Shown: positions 40,201-51,000 of the stretch, in pieces
How the letters are laid out: each line of letters begins with the position of its first letter
Position numbering within the stretch: the stretch's first letter is position 1
Origin: Rhopalosiphum padi
Lineage: Eukaryota; Arthropoda; Insecta; Hemiptera; Aphididae
Direction: 5' to 3'
Length of the DNA: 64,000 nucleotides
Assembly: GCF_020882245.1 (NCBI RefSeq)
Contig: NC_083600.1
Coordinates: 8,866,001 to 8,930,000 of the forward strand
Program-made: the position numbers and the translations under genes
The notes under the pieces: generated by a model
The model's input: only the letters and a program-made list of their open reading frames with translations
What the model was told of the DNA's origin: nothing
The model's database searches: none

Positions 40201-41935
40201 ATAATTGTCCTCCAGATTTATTTAAATCTCATGAAATTGATTGGACTACTTTCAAGACATTGACAGAAAGTGACCTACGTGAAATTGGTGTTACAGCCTT
40301 AGGCGCCCGAAGAAAAATATTGTTATCTATAGCAGGTAAGATACTACATTTTTATAATGTATTATAGACTTCAATAGCAAATCATTATTTGTTTTGCATT
40401 ATTTTAAAATTTAAAATTTGTCATAAAAATGTATTATCCTTGTAGAATTATTTATGGTATAAATTACAAAATATATACAACATAATCTTACCAATGTATT
40501 TTTGAACTATGTTTAAATGTTTTCAGGAAATTTAAACATAATTTCTTGTGTATTTTTTACAAATAAAAAAAGTTTTAATATATAGGTTTTAGTACTACAT
40601 ATCCATTTATATAATTTATTGAAGTTCCTTGTATATAGTGTGATCACAATTTCAGGTAATTCTACCTTCATCTCACTTGGATGATTTTAAATGAGGTTTT
40701 CTGGGATTGAAGGCAGTACCTAAATACACATTTTCAGAAAAAATTACATTTTTTAACCCTTTTAGTATTCATATACATAATTCATCTTACTTTATAAATA
40801 CAATACACAATTTTTTTCCACAGAATCAAGTAGAGTATTTTTGCAAAAATAGTTTTTTTAATTACAAAACTGACCGAATTGGAATATCAAACAATTTTGT
40901 AATTTTATTGTATTTAAAAAATAATAATTACAATAGATACTTTACATTTTTACCAAATATTTATATTATTATTTTTATTTTCATTATACAATAACATTTT
41001 CAACATTTTTTTATAGACATGATCAATTTTCATTTGTTTTAATTGTTTTCTGGGCCAAAAGTCTTGACAATTTAATATAAGATCCTACATAAGTTGTTAT
41101 TATATCTGTATAAAAATATTAAAAATACATAGCACAATTTATTTTTATATGTATATAAATTTAAACTTTATTTACAAGCAACTAAAAGTAAAATAAATAG
41201 CTTTAAAAAAAATATATATATCACAAAATATACTTCTATAAAAAAACAAATAGTGATATAGACTTAGAGAGAACGTCTTCGCTCAGAATCGTTTTTTGTT
41301 TACAATAATATATCATTGAATTCAAATTTAACTTACCCATAAAACTTAACTAATTGAAACCTAATGTACAGCATAGCTGTTGTCACTTGTTTATCCTTTT
41401 TTATACTCATGTATTGTCATTTTGTTAATTCAACTTATAGAATATTATTGACTTCTTAAAAATTAATTTTTATTCTTAAAATATTTAACATAAACATAAT
41501 TTTTAATTAGACAAGTATTTTAGCATAAAAATATTTTGGAATTAAAAATTTAATTTCTATATAAACTGTAATGATTAATTAAAACTAATTTTTTCATGGA
41601 TTCTCTTAGTTATTTGGATGATATAAATATGCAGTGAATATACCATCTTTGATGGTATTAAACTGTTTTCTTAATTGTACTGTAATATAACAGTATAATA
41701 CATCATTATCATTATTTTTATAGGTTGTGTAAGGTAAAATATTGAACTCATTATACCTATATCAATAATTAAAAAACTGTTTTTAAATTGTTATTTATTT
41801 TATTAAAGTGTTATATTTATTTTTATAGAATTGAATAAAAGGTGTCCAGTTGGTGGATTATTTGGTATTAGTCCAGCTCCAGGAGCAGAAAGAAAAAGTC
41901 CTGCATCAAATAATAGTCCATCAGACACATGGTAA
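25223..41935 (+). CDS. BicC: Bicaudal-C, KH and SAM domain RNA-binding protein
   Basis: Post-transcriptional repressor that binds mRNAs through KH domains and recruits deadenylase; it acts in oogenesis and epithelial patterning. Sixteen coding exons: 25223-25463, 28918-28961, 29101-29170, 35813-35892, 35965-36177, 36735-36980, 38178-38396, 38468-38636, 38832-39194, 39467-39535, 39645-39734, 39797-39906, 39971-40154, 40216-40335, 41829-41935, in addition to any 5' non-coding exon (fifteen are certain; the count is of coding exons seen). Phases all agree, giving about 774 aa. N terminus: ERFKVDRKKLEAML. KH1 follows TRLKIGAKSKKDPHVRI; KH2 has the GxxG loop IIGRGG; the third canonical KH region has MGPGNDTLRAITRRTGAQI. 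The C-terminal SAM domain spans LGLDKYI to LGARRKILLSIA. It ends in DTW, like the terminal Trp of the human protein. Introns 1 and 3 (3.5 and 6.6 kb) are full of mobile-element debris. Confidence 0.95.
25749..26233 (+). mobile_element. 5'-truncated non-LTR (Jockey-like) retrotransposon 3' end
   Basis: An open frame without a start, from about 25749 to the TAA at 25964, reads NAPWLVRNDALHSDFKIPTI and continues to RRLQRGRPHDVLNP. This is the C-terminal end of ORF2 (reverse transcriptase) of Jockey-type elements. It is followed by about 250 bases of 3' UTR and a run of about 15 A at 26218-26233. Truncation at the 5' end plus a poly(A) tail is the usual outcome of target-primed integration. It sits in BicC intron 1 in the sense orientation. 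The reading frame has no internal stop, suggesting a fairly recent insertion. Confidence 0.82.
26467..26845. repeat. Foldback-type element in BicC intron 1
   Basis: Arms of roughly 60 bases pair head to tail: AAGTTTGTGTTCAGCAGTTC at about 26490 is matched by the reverse complement of the segment at about 26796-26820, with one substitution. Outward of this the arms keep pairing more loosely (CGACGTGTCATAC against CGAACGTAACACG). A middle segment (26570-26640) is similar to 52255-52340, so this is a dispersed family. Confidence 0.65.
27728..28030 (+). mobile_element. Second truncated non-LTR retrotransposon 3' end
   Basis: Two adjoining frames carry HHQNPLISNLRF and then NPINPLRRLKRRWTRDLLNN before a stop at about 27840. 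This is the typical ORF2 terminus of Jockey-like elements, here broken by a frameshift. About 180 bases of 3' UTR follow, ending in an A-rich (AAT)n tail near 28005-28030. It lies in BicC intron 1, in the same orientation as the gene, and is older than the copy at 25749. Confidence 0.7.
29171..32181. other. First part of the 6.6-kb third intron of BicC
   Basis: AT-rich intronic sequence. I see no exon, RNA gene or well-bounded repeat here. Confidence 0.5.
32182..32351 (+). CDS. Orphan exon-like ORF inside BicC intron 3
   Basis: An ATG opens a frame reading MINTSRLFQLLTDLRRNKEA and on to LWIEILNTEYKAHKTQ, ending at a good donor (CAAG|GTATGT). The codons look protein-like (varied residues, few repeats, Trp and Gln present), unlike the chance frames nearby. 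No continuation exon was found before the next BicC exon. It matches none of the BicC domains and would not be in BicC. It may be the first exon of a nested gene or a piece of a captured gene or transposon. I do not recognise it. Confidence 0.3.
33957..35145. mobile_element. hAT-type element with nested second repeat
   Basis: The left end CAGGGACGAACC and the right end GATCGTCCCTG are inverted (CAGGGACGA shared). They are flanked by GATATGCT (33949-33956) and AATATGCT (35146-35153), an 8-bp target duplication with one mismatch. The 1,189-bp element has no intact ORF. Most of its length is a second repeat with its own inverted ends (34177-35031). It lies in BicC intron 3. Confidence 0.75.
34177..35031. 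repeat. Repeat with inverted ends GATTCTGAACGG, nested
   Basis: The left end GATTCTGAACGGAGATAA and the right end TTTATCACCCCGTTCAGAATC are inverted copies of each other. The interior is a long AT-rich tract with recurring phrases such as GATGAAAATTTCAAGTATTTT. The same terminal phrase recurs at 41280-41300 and 54630-54645 and the interior phrases at 42940-44760 and 61900-62050, so this is the best-bounded copy of a family dispersed through the window. It has no coding capacity that I can see. Confidence 0.65.
37062..37101. repeat. (TA)n microsatellite
   Basis: About twenty TA units with one C interruption, in the BicC intron between the exons ending 36980 and starting 38178. The rest of that intron has a transposon-like GC-richer patch near 37345-37400 and 37680-37720 without clear ends. 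Confidence 0.85.
39225..39413. repeat. Degenerate hAT-like MITE in a BicC intron
   Basis: GAGGTTCTCAAAC on the left is inverted against GTTTGAGAACCATTG on the right, the same end type as the elements at 11760 and 23005 but more decayed. The flanking octamers agree at only about five of eight positions, so the insertion is old or the edges are off. It lies 30 bases after the donor of the exon ending 39194. Confidence 0.6.
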
Positions 41936-44850
41936 ATTAACAAAAAATATTAACTGTATGTTACAAAACTTCATATAATTTTTTGCTGTCAAAAATTATA
42001 AATTATAATTTAAATTATTAAAAAACTCTAGAAGGGTTTTAAACAATTTTTTTTCAAAATAAATAGGTTCTAAACATATTATAATTATATAACTATCTTC
42101 AGATTTATTTAAAACATAACAAAATTTATAATATTTTAGTAACAATTACCCTTTATTTGCCTTCAACCGATACTAGTATATTATTATGTTGTAACCAAAC
42201 ATTTCGCATCGCTTTTATATTACTACCTATATATTTGTTTACGTTTCAATAGCTACCAAATTTTTTTTTTTAATTATTCCAAAGTGTATTTATTTATCTC
42301 GAACTATACTGTATGTTATTTTATTTCCTAAAAACCAAATTAATGTTGAATGTTTTTATGCGATTATCAATGTAATAGTTATGTACAATGTTTGTTTGTT
42401 ACTTTTAAAAATCGTCAATCGTTGGTAAATTTAGATAGACAAACCACATTTATTATAACAACTTTTGGAGAAATTTTGATTTATGATATTTTCAAAACCA
42501 TTGTATCCATTGTATTGTATTTCATGATGTTAAAATTGAGTTCTATATTATATTATTATTATTTTTTGTTGTTATTTAAAATAAGTATCATTATTATTAT
42601 TATTATTTTTATAATCTAAAATTGGTGTATTATTTGTAAGCCATTATTTGGTATAAAAATAAAATATGTTTTTGTATATTATTATAAATACATATATAAT
42701 AAACAAATTTTCTGTAATGTTTAGTTGATTTTTAAATGTTTATAATTGAGTACCTTATACTAATTTATCTTTCAGATATAAGAATATTGTAATGTGTTGT
42801 ATTAAATAGTGAATATTTAAAATAATGTTAATTAATAGATGTTAAATTTTAATCAGTTTTAGTGACTAGTAATCACTAATCAGTCTTGTAATATGTGATT
42901 TATGAGACTAAGTACGAGTATTTTATAAAAGTAAATTATCTTACAAAATATAAAGTAAAAGATTAGGATATCACATTCCATTAGATGTTTTTTGATATTG
43001 ATATTAAAGTAATTTTTTTTTACTATATATAAATAAACAAATTATGAAAAACCTTGTATTCAATTTTCAAGTATTTTTTCTCACTGAATAATTTTTTACT
43101 GACATATATAGAAAAAAAACTAAAAATAAAAATAGGAAATTTCAAATGTTTATAAGTAACTCTAGAAGAGTTAAAGTATTTTAAATATTCGTATACGATA
43201 TGTAGTCAATGAAAAAAAAAGAATCTAAGAAAAAAAAACTAAAAAAAGGTTAGGGGTACACAAGTACTGCTTTGCTCTATACTGGGTGCCGAGTGGGTCT
43301 TTATTATTGGTGTGTTAAATTTGAGTTCAATGATATATCATTATTCTGATTTCTGAGCTGGTCTGTCAGCCTGTACAATAAAGTATATTACATGGTAGGT
43401 TTTTTAGATATACCTAGCTCTTAGTCATTTATTTTAATTTTAGTATTACGGTAGGTTGAAATATTTTTTCGAAAAATGCATTTATTATGTCATTACTAAT
43501 AATTAGTATTTAATTATTTTAATAATTTATATTAATACCATATTATATCAACTTATATTACAATTATATTATATATAACCCAAAATGTAATAACATCTTT
43601 TTGTGAATAAGTACCAAAATCAGTAAAAAAAGGTTCATTAATAAATAGACGATATCTCAAAATAAATTAAAAAATCTTATTTTGTAAGTATAGTAAATAA
43701 AATGAATATATGATACACGTAAAGTTTAAGTTTCACAAAAGTATTTAAATATTTAATATTGTTTAAATAATATCCAAACTTGAACTTTAAAAGTCTATAA
43801 AAATAATTGTCTGTACATATATTTTAGATTTTATGATTTCTGTATTAAATATTAACTTTACTATACCTATGAGAAATCTTATATTAAATTTTAAAAACTT
43901 ACATATAAAATGAAAAGTTTTCATGTATTTCTAACTACAAAATAATTTTCAATTTTTCATTAAAATTCTATTTCATAAATGTAATAAAAAAAATGTTGTG
44001 CCATTATATTTTCAATATTATTATACAAATATAAGAATACTTGTATTAAATTTTCAAGAATTGTTATCCAGTGAATAATTTTTTTATTGAAATTTATATA
44101 AAAAAAGCTTAAATAATTGAAAATTTATCTTGCTGATACATAGTTCAAAAACAATTACATTTTTTTTCTAATTTTATCTTATATTGAAAATGATAATATA
44201 AATATTTGATGAAAATTTAAAATATTTTCTGTTAAGTTTTTTTAAATAATATAAATTATCAAAAATTGTTTTAACCTGAAATGGTTATAAAAAATACATT
44301 TTTTTTTATAGGTTGAAAATCTTGTAAGGAACCTTTTATTAAATTTTCAAACAGGTATAAAACAATTTTTTTTTTTTAATTTCGGACTATTAACTAATTT
44401 GTAATATTTGTATATTTTTAAAATCTTGATGAATTTTATCAAAATTGTATAGTAAAATATTTATAAAAAAATATTCTGTTTACATTTTCAATATTTTTAT
44501 TTGAGAAATTAACAACTTATTAGATACTCTGTATTACATTTTTAAGCATTTTTACCCAATGAATTATTTTTAATTGACATTCATAGAAAAAAAAAAACCA
44601 AAAAACATTTCTCATTACTATAAATAACTCAAAAATAGTCAAAATATTTTTAAAATTTTATCGTAATTAAAAAAATATATCATCAACATTTGGTGAAAAT
44701 GTCGATTATCTATGGTGTATCGTTTTCAAGTAAGGTACATAAAAAACGCTTACCAAGTCAGAGATCGGCATGTAAACTTTCTTGATTTTCAATTTATAGA
44801 AATGTATTAATTGCAATATGTATCATGTATGTATAATGTATTTTATTTTC
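41936..44850. other. BicC 3' flank and degenerate repeat field
   Basis: The first kilobase presumably holds the BicC 3' UTR. From about 42940 to 44760 the sequence repeats worn versions of a phrase of the type CACTGAATAATTTTTTA ... ATAGAAAAAAAAC (near 43080, 44075 and 44550), with spacing of several hundred bases. This is the interior of the same AT-rich family as 34177-35031. No gene is visible. Confidence 0.5.
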
Positions 44851-45101
44851 ATTTTCATTTAGTGAGTTAATGATAGATCTCTGAAACCGGAGAACGGATT
44901 TTGTTGTTTGGGGTTTTGTTAGATTCACATTGGCTAGGAAAAGTGCAGTGAAGATTTTTAGAACTTTATCTTTTATGTTAGATTGAAAATAAAGTTCTGA
45001 AAATCTTAACAACATTTCTCCTAGCCAATGTAAATCTAACAAGACCCCAAATAATAAAATCCGTTATTCAGTTTTGGTATTCTACCACGCTAAATGAAAA
45101 T
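44851..45101. repeat. Foldback element with arms of about 120 bp
   Basis: The whole 251-bp unit is one large inverted repeat: ATTTTCATTTAG at 44851-44862 pairs with CTAAATGAAAAT at 45090-45101. TTAGATTCACATTGGCTAGG near 44919 pairs with CCTAGCCAATGTAAATCTAA near 45020, and the arms continue to a short loop near 44977-44987. The arms differ at scattered positions, so the hairpin is aged but would still fold when transcribed. Confidence 0.85.
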
Positions 45102-45596
45102 CTAGCAAAAAAATAACTATTTTTTTAACTGTGAAAAATTAAATAATTATTTTTAGAAATTTTTAATCTCAAATTTTGTGTTTACTTGATAATCCCTTTT
45201 TAATGAGCTATCAACCAACTTTTTAGCTATAATAGTTTTGGAGAAAAGTTAAAAAATATAAATTTTGGGACTGTTCACACCGACGTTTTTGTGGATTCAA
45301 ATTGTTATACCACTCGGGTGTGATATCGGATCTCTCTCATTAATATTTTATGTTAAAACTACCTTAATTATCCACCTACTCATTACAACTGAGTTATATT
45401 TTTATCATTTTCCTATTTAACAACAATTCTTAAAGTTTTAAGAATTCAGACTTTTTTCATTTCAATTACCATACTTACTTGATTAAAAATTAAGAAAGTA
45501 AAAAACAAAACTAAAATTATAAAAAAAATGTAATTATAATATTATTATATAACCCAACCTAATCTTAATAGAATACAAACATAATTATTTTTCAGG
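45102..45596. other. Non-coding spacer
   Basis: AT-rich with no recognised feature between the foldback element and the retrotransposon remnant. Confidence 0.4.
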
Positions 45597-46193
45597 TAGA
45601 TGTGTATACAAATTCTGGACCTCACCAGGTGGACTAACCGGTCTGTACCTAAGGTGCCCTGGACGTACCAGATGATTTGGGCTCTTACCGGCCACGGGTG
45701 CTTCCAGCAGTACCTCCACTGTATGGGCAAGGCTCGAGGTGTATGCACTGTTCCGCTGCCCGAACTGGGACGGCTTGCGGGACGATCTTCGCGCACGATT
45801 GGGCCGCTCTCCCGCGGCTGAAGACGTCCCCGACATCATCTTCGGGCCTAGTGTCTTTGAGGACCTCCCTGCCGACCAACTGGATAAGTGCCTCGCACTC
45901 AAAGAGGTGAAAGAGACGTTCAGGATTTTCTACAAAATGGCGGTGGAGATCTTGATGCTCAAAGAGGAAGAGGAAAGGGCGCGGCAAGCCGCCGAGGCCA
46001 ACTGATGGCGAAAATCAGTAGGTACGGGCGTCTAGGGCGGCGGATTTGGGTTGGTCCGAGAAGACATCGTCCCGCAGCCGCTGTACATATTTTTGTTATC
46101 TACATGACTGTATATTTGTCCTTACAAATCCCCTTGGATAACGCAAGGCATGTTCCGCGTATCCTCATTTAAGTTATATTATTCCTTGAAAAA
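45597..46193 (+). pseudogene. 5'-truncated non-LTR retrotransposon (R1-like) ORF2 end
   Basis: A GC-rich island in AT-rich DNA. One frame gives ALTGHGCFQQYLHCMGKA, the other (45739-46005) YALFRCPNWDGLRDDLRARL and continues to EEEERARQAAEAN before a stop. Together these are the C-terminal end of an R1/I-type ORF2, whose zinc-knuckle region normally leads into an LFxCPxW motif. A frameshift and loss of the Cys/His knuckle separate the two halves. A 3' UTR follows with an A-rich end near 46183-46193, or possibly as far as 46353-46366. The several long frames on both strands here are shadows made by the high GC content. Confidence 0.75.
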
Positions 46194-46366
46194 AAAAAAT
46201 ATATAATAATATTTAAAATGTACCCGGTCGGGTGGTACTGCTGAGTGCATGCCCATAAATGTTAATCTCCTGTCACTAACCATTATAAGATATCAAATTT
46301 GCTTATTGTACTAATTTTTGTATAGATTGTAACTTATTTTAAAGAAACGAAAAAAAAAAAATTTTT

Positions 46367-47542
46367 CCTATTTGCCCTCTCGAGCCGTGTTCTACATAGG
46401 TATACATAGCTCGTTGAGGAAGGTAGTTCCCGGACGCGTATTAGGAAACCCAGGACGCCACGGCGCGGCTCTTTAATATCGTGTTCTCATTGGCCCAATT
46501 CAAATTTCGCGCGTTTTTCTATCATTTATCAATTAATACGCGATTCAAGTTACAATTTAAATTATTTATTATTAATTTTCATATTTATATTATAATATAT
46601 TATTTAATTAATTAATTAACCATTTTACATCATCAGAATTAACCATTATCAATAAACTAATATAATAATGTTATATCAATTTATTATTATTTAAATATAA
46701 TAATACGTAATACGTTATTATGTGGGTAATATTCATGTCCTATGAAATAAAATCAAAATAAACATAACAAATTATTTAATATTGAAACTTAAATGTTATA
46801 AATTTGTATATTAGTATACATGATTAGTATACACCTAGTGATGTAAATACAATTTTACACCGTATACGTTTAAGTTTAAGTATAACTTATAAGTCCATGT
46901 AGGAGTATAACTACTGATATAAGTTACCTATTATAATAGGACCTAGTTAATATTAATAAATAACGAATTACAACTTTTAATAATATTTGTATACCATATA
47001 AATATATTAGATACTTTTCTTAAAATTTAGTTTATACTATTACAAATATGTTTTGATTAAACTCTAAATTTATGATATACCTACCTACTTACACAATAAT
47101 AGTTATGCACATGTAGATGTAGCTGTGATACTATGGAAACTACTCTCACAATAGTACTTACTGTATCAAATGATAAAGCAGTAGAGGTATCCCTAGTTAT
47201 AAAAATTATTTTGTGTTTCTAAATAAGTATTACCCAATATGCACTTACATGTACAATGTACATCATTATACTATTTTCTGTAACATATTATTAGTTACTA
47301 CAAATTAAATGTTAGGTTTCTTCTGCTACACGTATTTTTATTTGTTTTCTTATTTCTATATTAACGATTATAATTTGATAGTTATTATTTTTAGTTGTCA
47401 TTTGTTATATGTCGCTGACTTTTACGCGTTCAGTGTTTATTAAATATTTTCATAAATTATATCATATTTGCGTATTTGCCTAATACTTATATGCTATACG
47501 CTTTCGGTACATCGTTAGTCAATTATTCTCATTTAATTAATA
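46367..47542. promoter_or_regulatory. GC-rich patch with CCAAT and E2F-like sites
   Basis: Positions 46375-46520 are GC-richer than the surroundings and contain ATTGGCCCAAT (a CCAAT box in palindromic form, near 46491) and TTTCGCGCG (an E2F-type site, near 46504). The rest up to 47542 is AT-rich and empty. It could be the promoter of the ORF at 47543 or the worn end of a mobile element. The sites are seen; the function is a guess. Confidence 0.3.
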
Positions 47543-48054
47543 ATGGATAAGTTAATAAATTATTTAAATGATCATAATATCGTTGCTGTTATATCCGATG
47601 AATTATTGTCTATCAAAATTTCGGAAGCCTTTATACTTAGAGCTAACATTAATAATGTTAAGGAATTTGAAAATTTTATCATGCTCTATCAAGAGTTTAC
47701 AAAAACGCAGTGGATTCGTATTGGACAACTAGATAATCCATCAAGGTAAGTGCTTCAGTAAAATTAATTTTTATTGCTCGGTAGTAATTTTTAAGTTTTT
47801 TCAGAGTTGAATTCCATAAGTATTGGGCATGTCAGCACAGTAAAGTAAACAAAACAAAAGATACCAAAACTGTTAGAAACACATTGTGTGATGCCAAAAT
47901 CGACATCTTAATTAAAAAAATAACCGCAATACTCGAAGGAATGATAAATTTTTACAAAGGGACCCCTCACTTTGTGCAAAAATATCATTGTATGAAAACC
48001 ATAACCACTCAGCAAATACAAGTGGTTCGATTAAATTTTTACGAATAAAACATG
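47543..48054 (+). pseudogene. MULE-transposase-like ORF, frameshifted
   Basis: Exon 1 (47543-47745) starts with ATG and encodes MDKLINYLNDHNIVAVISDE and so on to a good donor (GTAAGT). Exon 2 (from about 47804, acceptor TTTTTTCAG) continues in frame with VEFHKYWACQHSKVNKTKD, then CDAKIDILIKKIT. After this the meaningful frame shifts by one base to NDKFLQRDPSLCAKISLYEN HNHS (written with a break), then SGSIKFLR. A Cys-rich opening, then a basic strand, then an ENHNHS motif, is the N-terminal zinc-finger layout of MULE/FLYWCH-type transposase relatives that are abundant in aphids. The shift and the lack of a catalytic domain downstream indicate a fragment. Confidence 0.5.
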
Positions 48055-51000
48055 AGGTAATTATATTTATTTACATACATACACAATATTTATAATATAC
48101 ATAAAATAAAAACATATATACGTAAATACATTGTATATATATACAGTGTCCCACGGAGATCTAAATAATGAAATAACTTTTGTTCTAATTAATATTTTTT
48201 ATAAAATTTCTTTTAAATATAATTCATAGGCACTTGCACTACATTTTTAATATACATTTTTTATTTTGTAATACCGAAAATAAAAAACTAAAAAATTGAT
48301 AAAAAAATTTTCAAAAACATTCGAAAATAGCTAATTTGTGAATCTAATTAAAAAAAAAATTAGATGGTAAAAACATTTATTTAAGTCCAGTGGCTGATTT
48401 TTTACAATTTTTTTAAATATCAATATTCTCGTTAGGTAAATTACGATCTAGTTTATGTTAAAAACATTATTTAACATATTTTATAAAAACATTTTTAAAT
48501 AGGTGCATGTTAAAATATATATTACATATTACTATATTAGTATAATAATAAAGTAATGTAAAGTTAGATAAGTGTAACTATTAAATTGTGTGTTAATACT
48601 TAAAATAAAAACTATTATTATTTATTTGTATGCCAAAAATATATTAATAACCCCCCAGCATAATTAATTGAAATTAAATTACATTAAATACATTAAATTG
48701 TAATAAATTTAATAAAATATTAAACGACTATGAAAATTAAATAAAATTTAAATAATGACTAATAAGTAATAATTTATAAAATATGTTACAGAGAATACTA
48801 TTTTATTTTATACTATCTTTAATTTGTTTAAATATTTGTAAATTATAAATAGTTATCTAATACCTATTTTTATATGTATTAAACCAAGATAATTAAATCT
48901 CATGACAGGTATAAAATTATATAAATTGTAATAATCAAGTATTTGTATAATTGATTTGCTAACAGAATTATTTTTAGTTAAAAATAAGCGTAAACAATTT
49001 GTTATTCTAATAGCAGATAAAACATTTTATTTTAAAAAATGAAAAATTCAAAAAAAATATATTTATTTGAAATAACATGGAATAATATTAAGCTTCATGG
49101 AAGAACTGCTAATTACATTGTGTTGGTTACACTGACATTTAGATGGGTCATCTGTGTTTGTCGGTCAGTCGGTGATGAATTGTTGCTGAGAAAATTTCTA
49201 TATTTTTTTGCTAAAAAACTAAAAATCTGATTCTGCCTAAGCCGCAGAATAGTTTTTATAAATAAGAGATTCAACTAAAATAATTAATGTTTCAATGAGT
49301 GAAATAACAAATTATTAATTATTACCTTTTATAAAAGGTGTTTTTGTATAGAACTCTTATCAGTAATCACCATCAATCATTTGGATATTCCGAATTCTGA
49401 ATTAATCAACATTTGAGGTATTTAGTATTTATTTTATTTATTAATATATATTTATTTGTATCTAGTTTCTATAATAATTTTATTGATCAGTCTAGTCATT
49501 AAATTAATTATTTAAAAAAGTATTTAATTCTGATGTAAAATAAGAACAAATAGGTATTAAAAATTAAATCTGAAAATTATTTATAATTAATTATTTGGAT
49601 TATTATTAATATACTAAAGGATTAAATCATTAGTCATTGCTCATTTGCATTTTCAGCATTACAGCATGTACAACCTGAAGCTTTTTGTTGAAATTTAGTT
49701 TTTAATTTAATTAGGTATCTGTATAGTTAAAAAGTTTTATTTAATTGCCTTAAAAATGTATAAGATTGTACTAACTTGTTCTATACATTAATTAATATGA
49801 TATCCTATATTTATAATAAAATATCTTTAGCCACTAATCCTCTCATCGCTAACTTAGTGTCTACTATACTACCTGACAACCTACCATATCGCCTTAAACA
49901 AAAATGGCCACCTGATTTTATCATTAATCGAAACTAAACTTTGTTCACATTGGAAGTAGTATTAGTGGATGCTCTTTTCCTTCATGCCTGTCCAGGATAT
50001 CTGAATTTATTATAATGTCCATTAATTAGGCTAGTTAATAAATGTCAACCCAATTACTTATTGTTTTTATTATACACAAATTATAATTTGTTCTATATTT
50101 TTTATTAAATATATATATATATGTATTCAGTAACATGTTCTATCTGTTATTTATTTAAAAATATAATTACTCTTTTTAGGTTATATGGTATTTTATCTAG
50201 ATGGGTACTTTAGTTGTTTTACCTAATGATTATATAGATTTTGTATAGTACCTACTCACTCATAATTTAATTTTTGACTCCACACTCATCAGTATGGACT
50301 CTTTCCTTAGTATATTTGTATCAATTTTATTAAAATCGTACTGAACTAAGAACTTAAACATTAAATAAAAGTGGTCTGTTAGTTAATTTATTGAAAATAT
50401 CCTGGTTTTGCAGCTGGATCAGTACCATTATTATATCTGAAGTTAATATATTATTGAAAGATAAAATATACCTAATATTGTTAAGTTAAATTGGCTTTAA
50501 TAATAGCTTTATTATAGATAATAAATACTACGAGTAAAATTAATCAAAAATATTTCTCCTCCCTGTGTATTTTCTTATTTTATCAAAAATTGTCATGTTC
50601 CAATTGTTATAAATATTATAGTATTATCACTAGTATATGTACACTAAAGATTATTTCTACTTAGTGATCATTATTTGACTTTCAACATTATTAACATTTT
50701 AAATAGTATTTCACTAAATTAAAATAAATAATTATCCTAAATTAAACAATATATAATATATAGCAGGGGTGGCAAACCTTTTTTGGGTCAAGTGCTAAAT
50801 TTTTTTAATCAAGATTTTGAAAATTTTGCACATGCCCAAAGAAAATTATATTTTCTAAGGATAAATATAAAGTTACAGATTTATTATATAATTTTATTAA
50901 TTAGATATACTTTTTTTCTAATTATAATTTTTAAAATGTGTATAATTTGTTTCTTATAACCACTATTTAATAGCTTAATATTTGATAATTTCAATTTTTT

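Noticed and set aside
42350..42619. 89-codon + strand frame after BicC
   Set aside because: Ends in an ATT repeat encoding poly-isoleucine and has no recognisable domain; chance.
45545..46172. Six overlapping frames on both strands
   Set aside because: Shadows created by the GC-rich retrotransposon tail; only the + frames with ORF2-like motifs were kept.
49039..49230. 63-codon frame near 49 kb
   Set aside because: No splice context and biased composition; the GC-richer part looks like repeat sequence.
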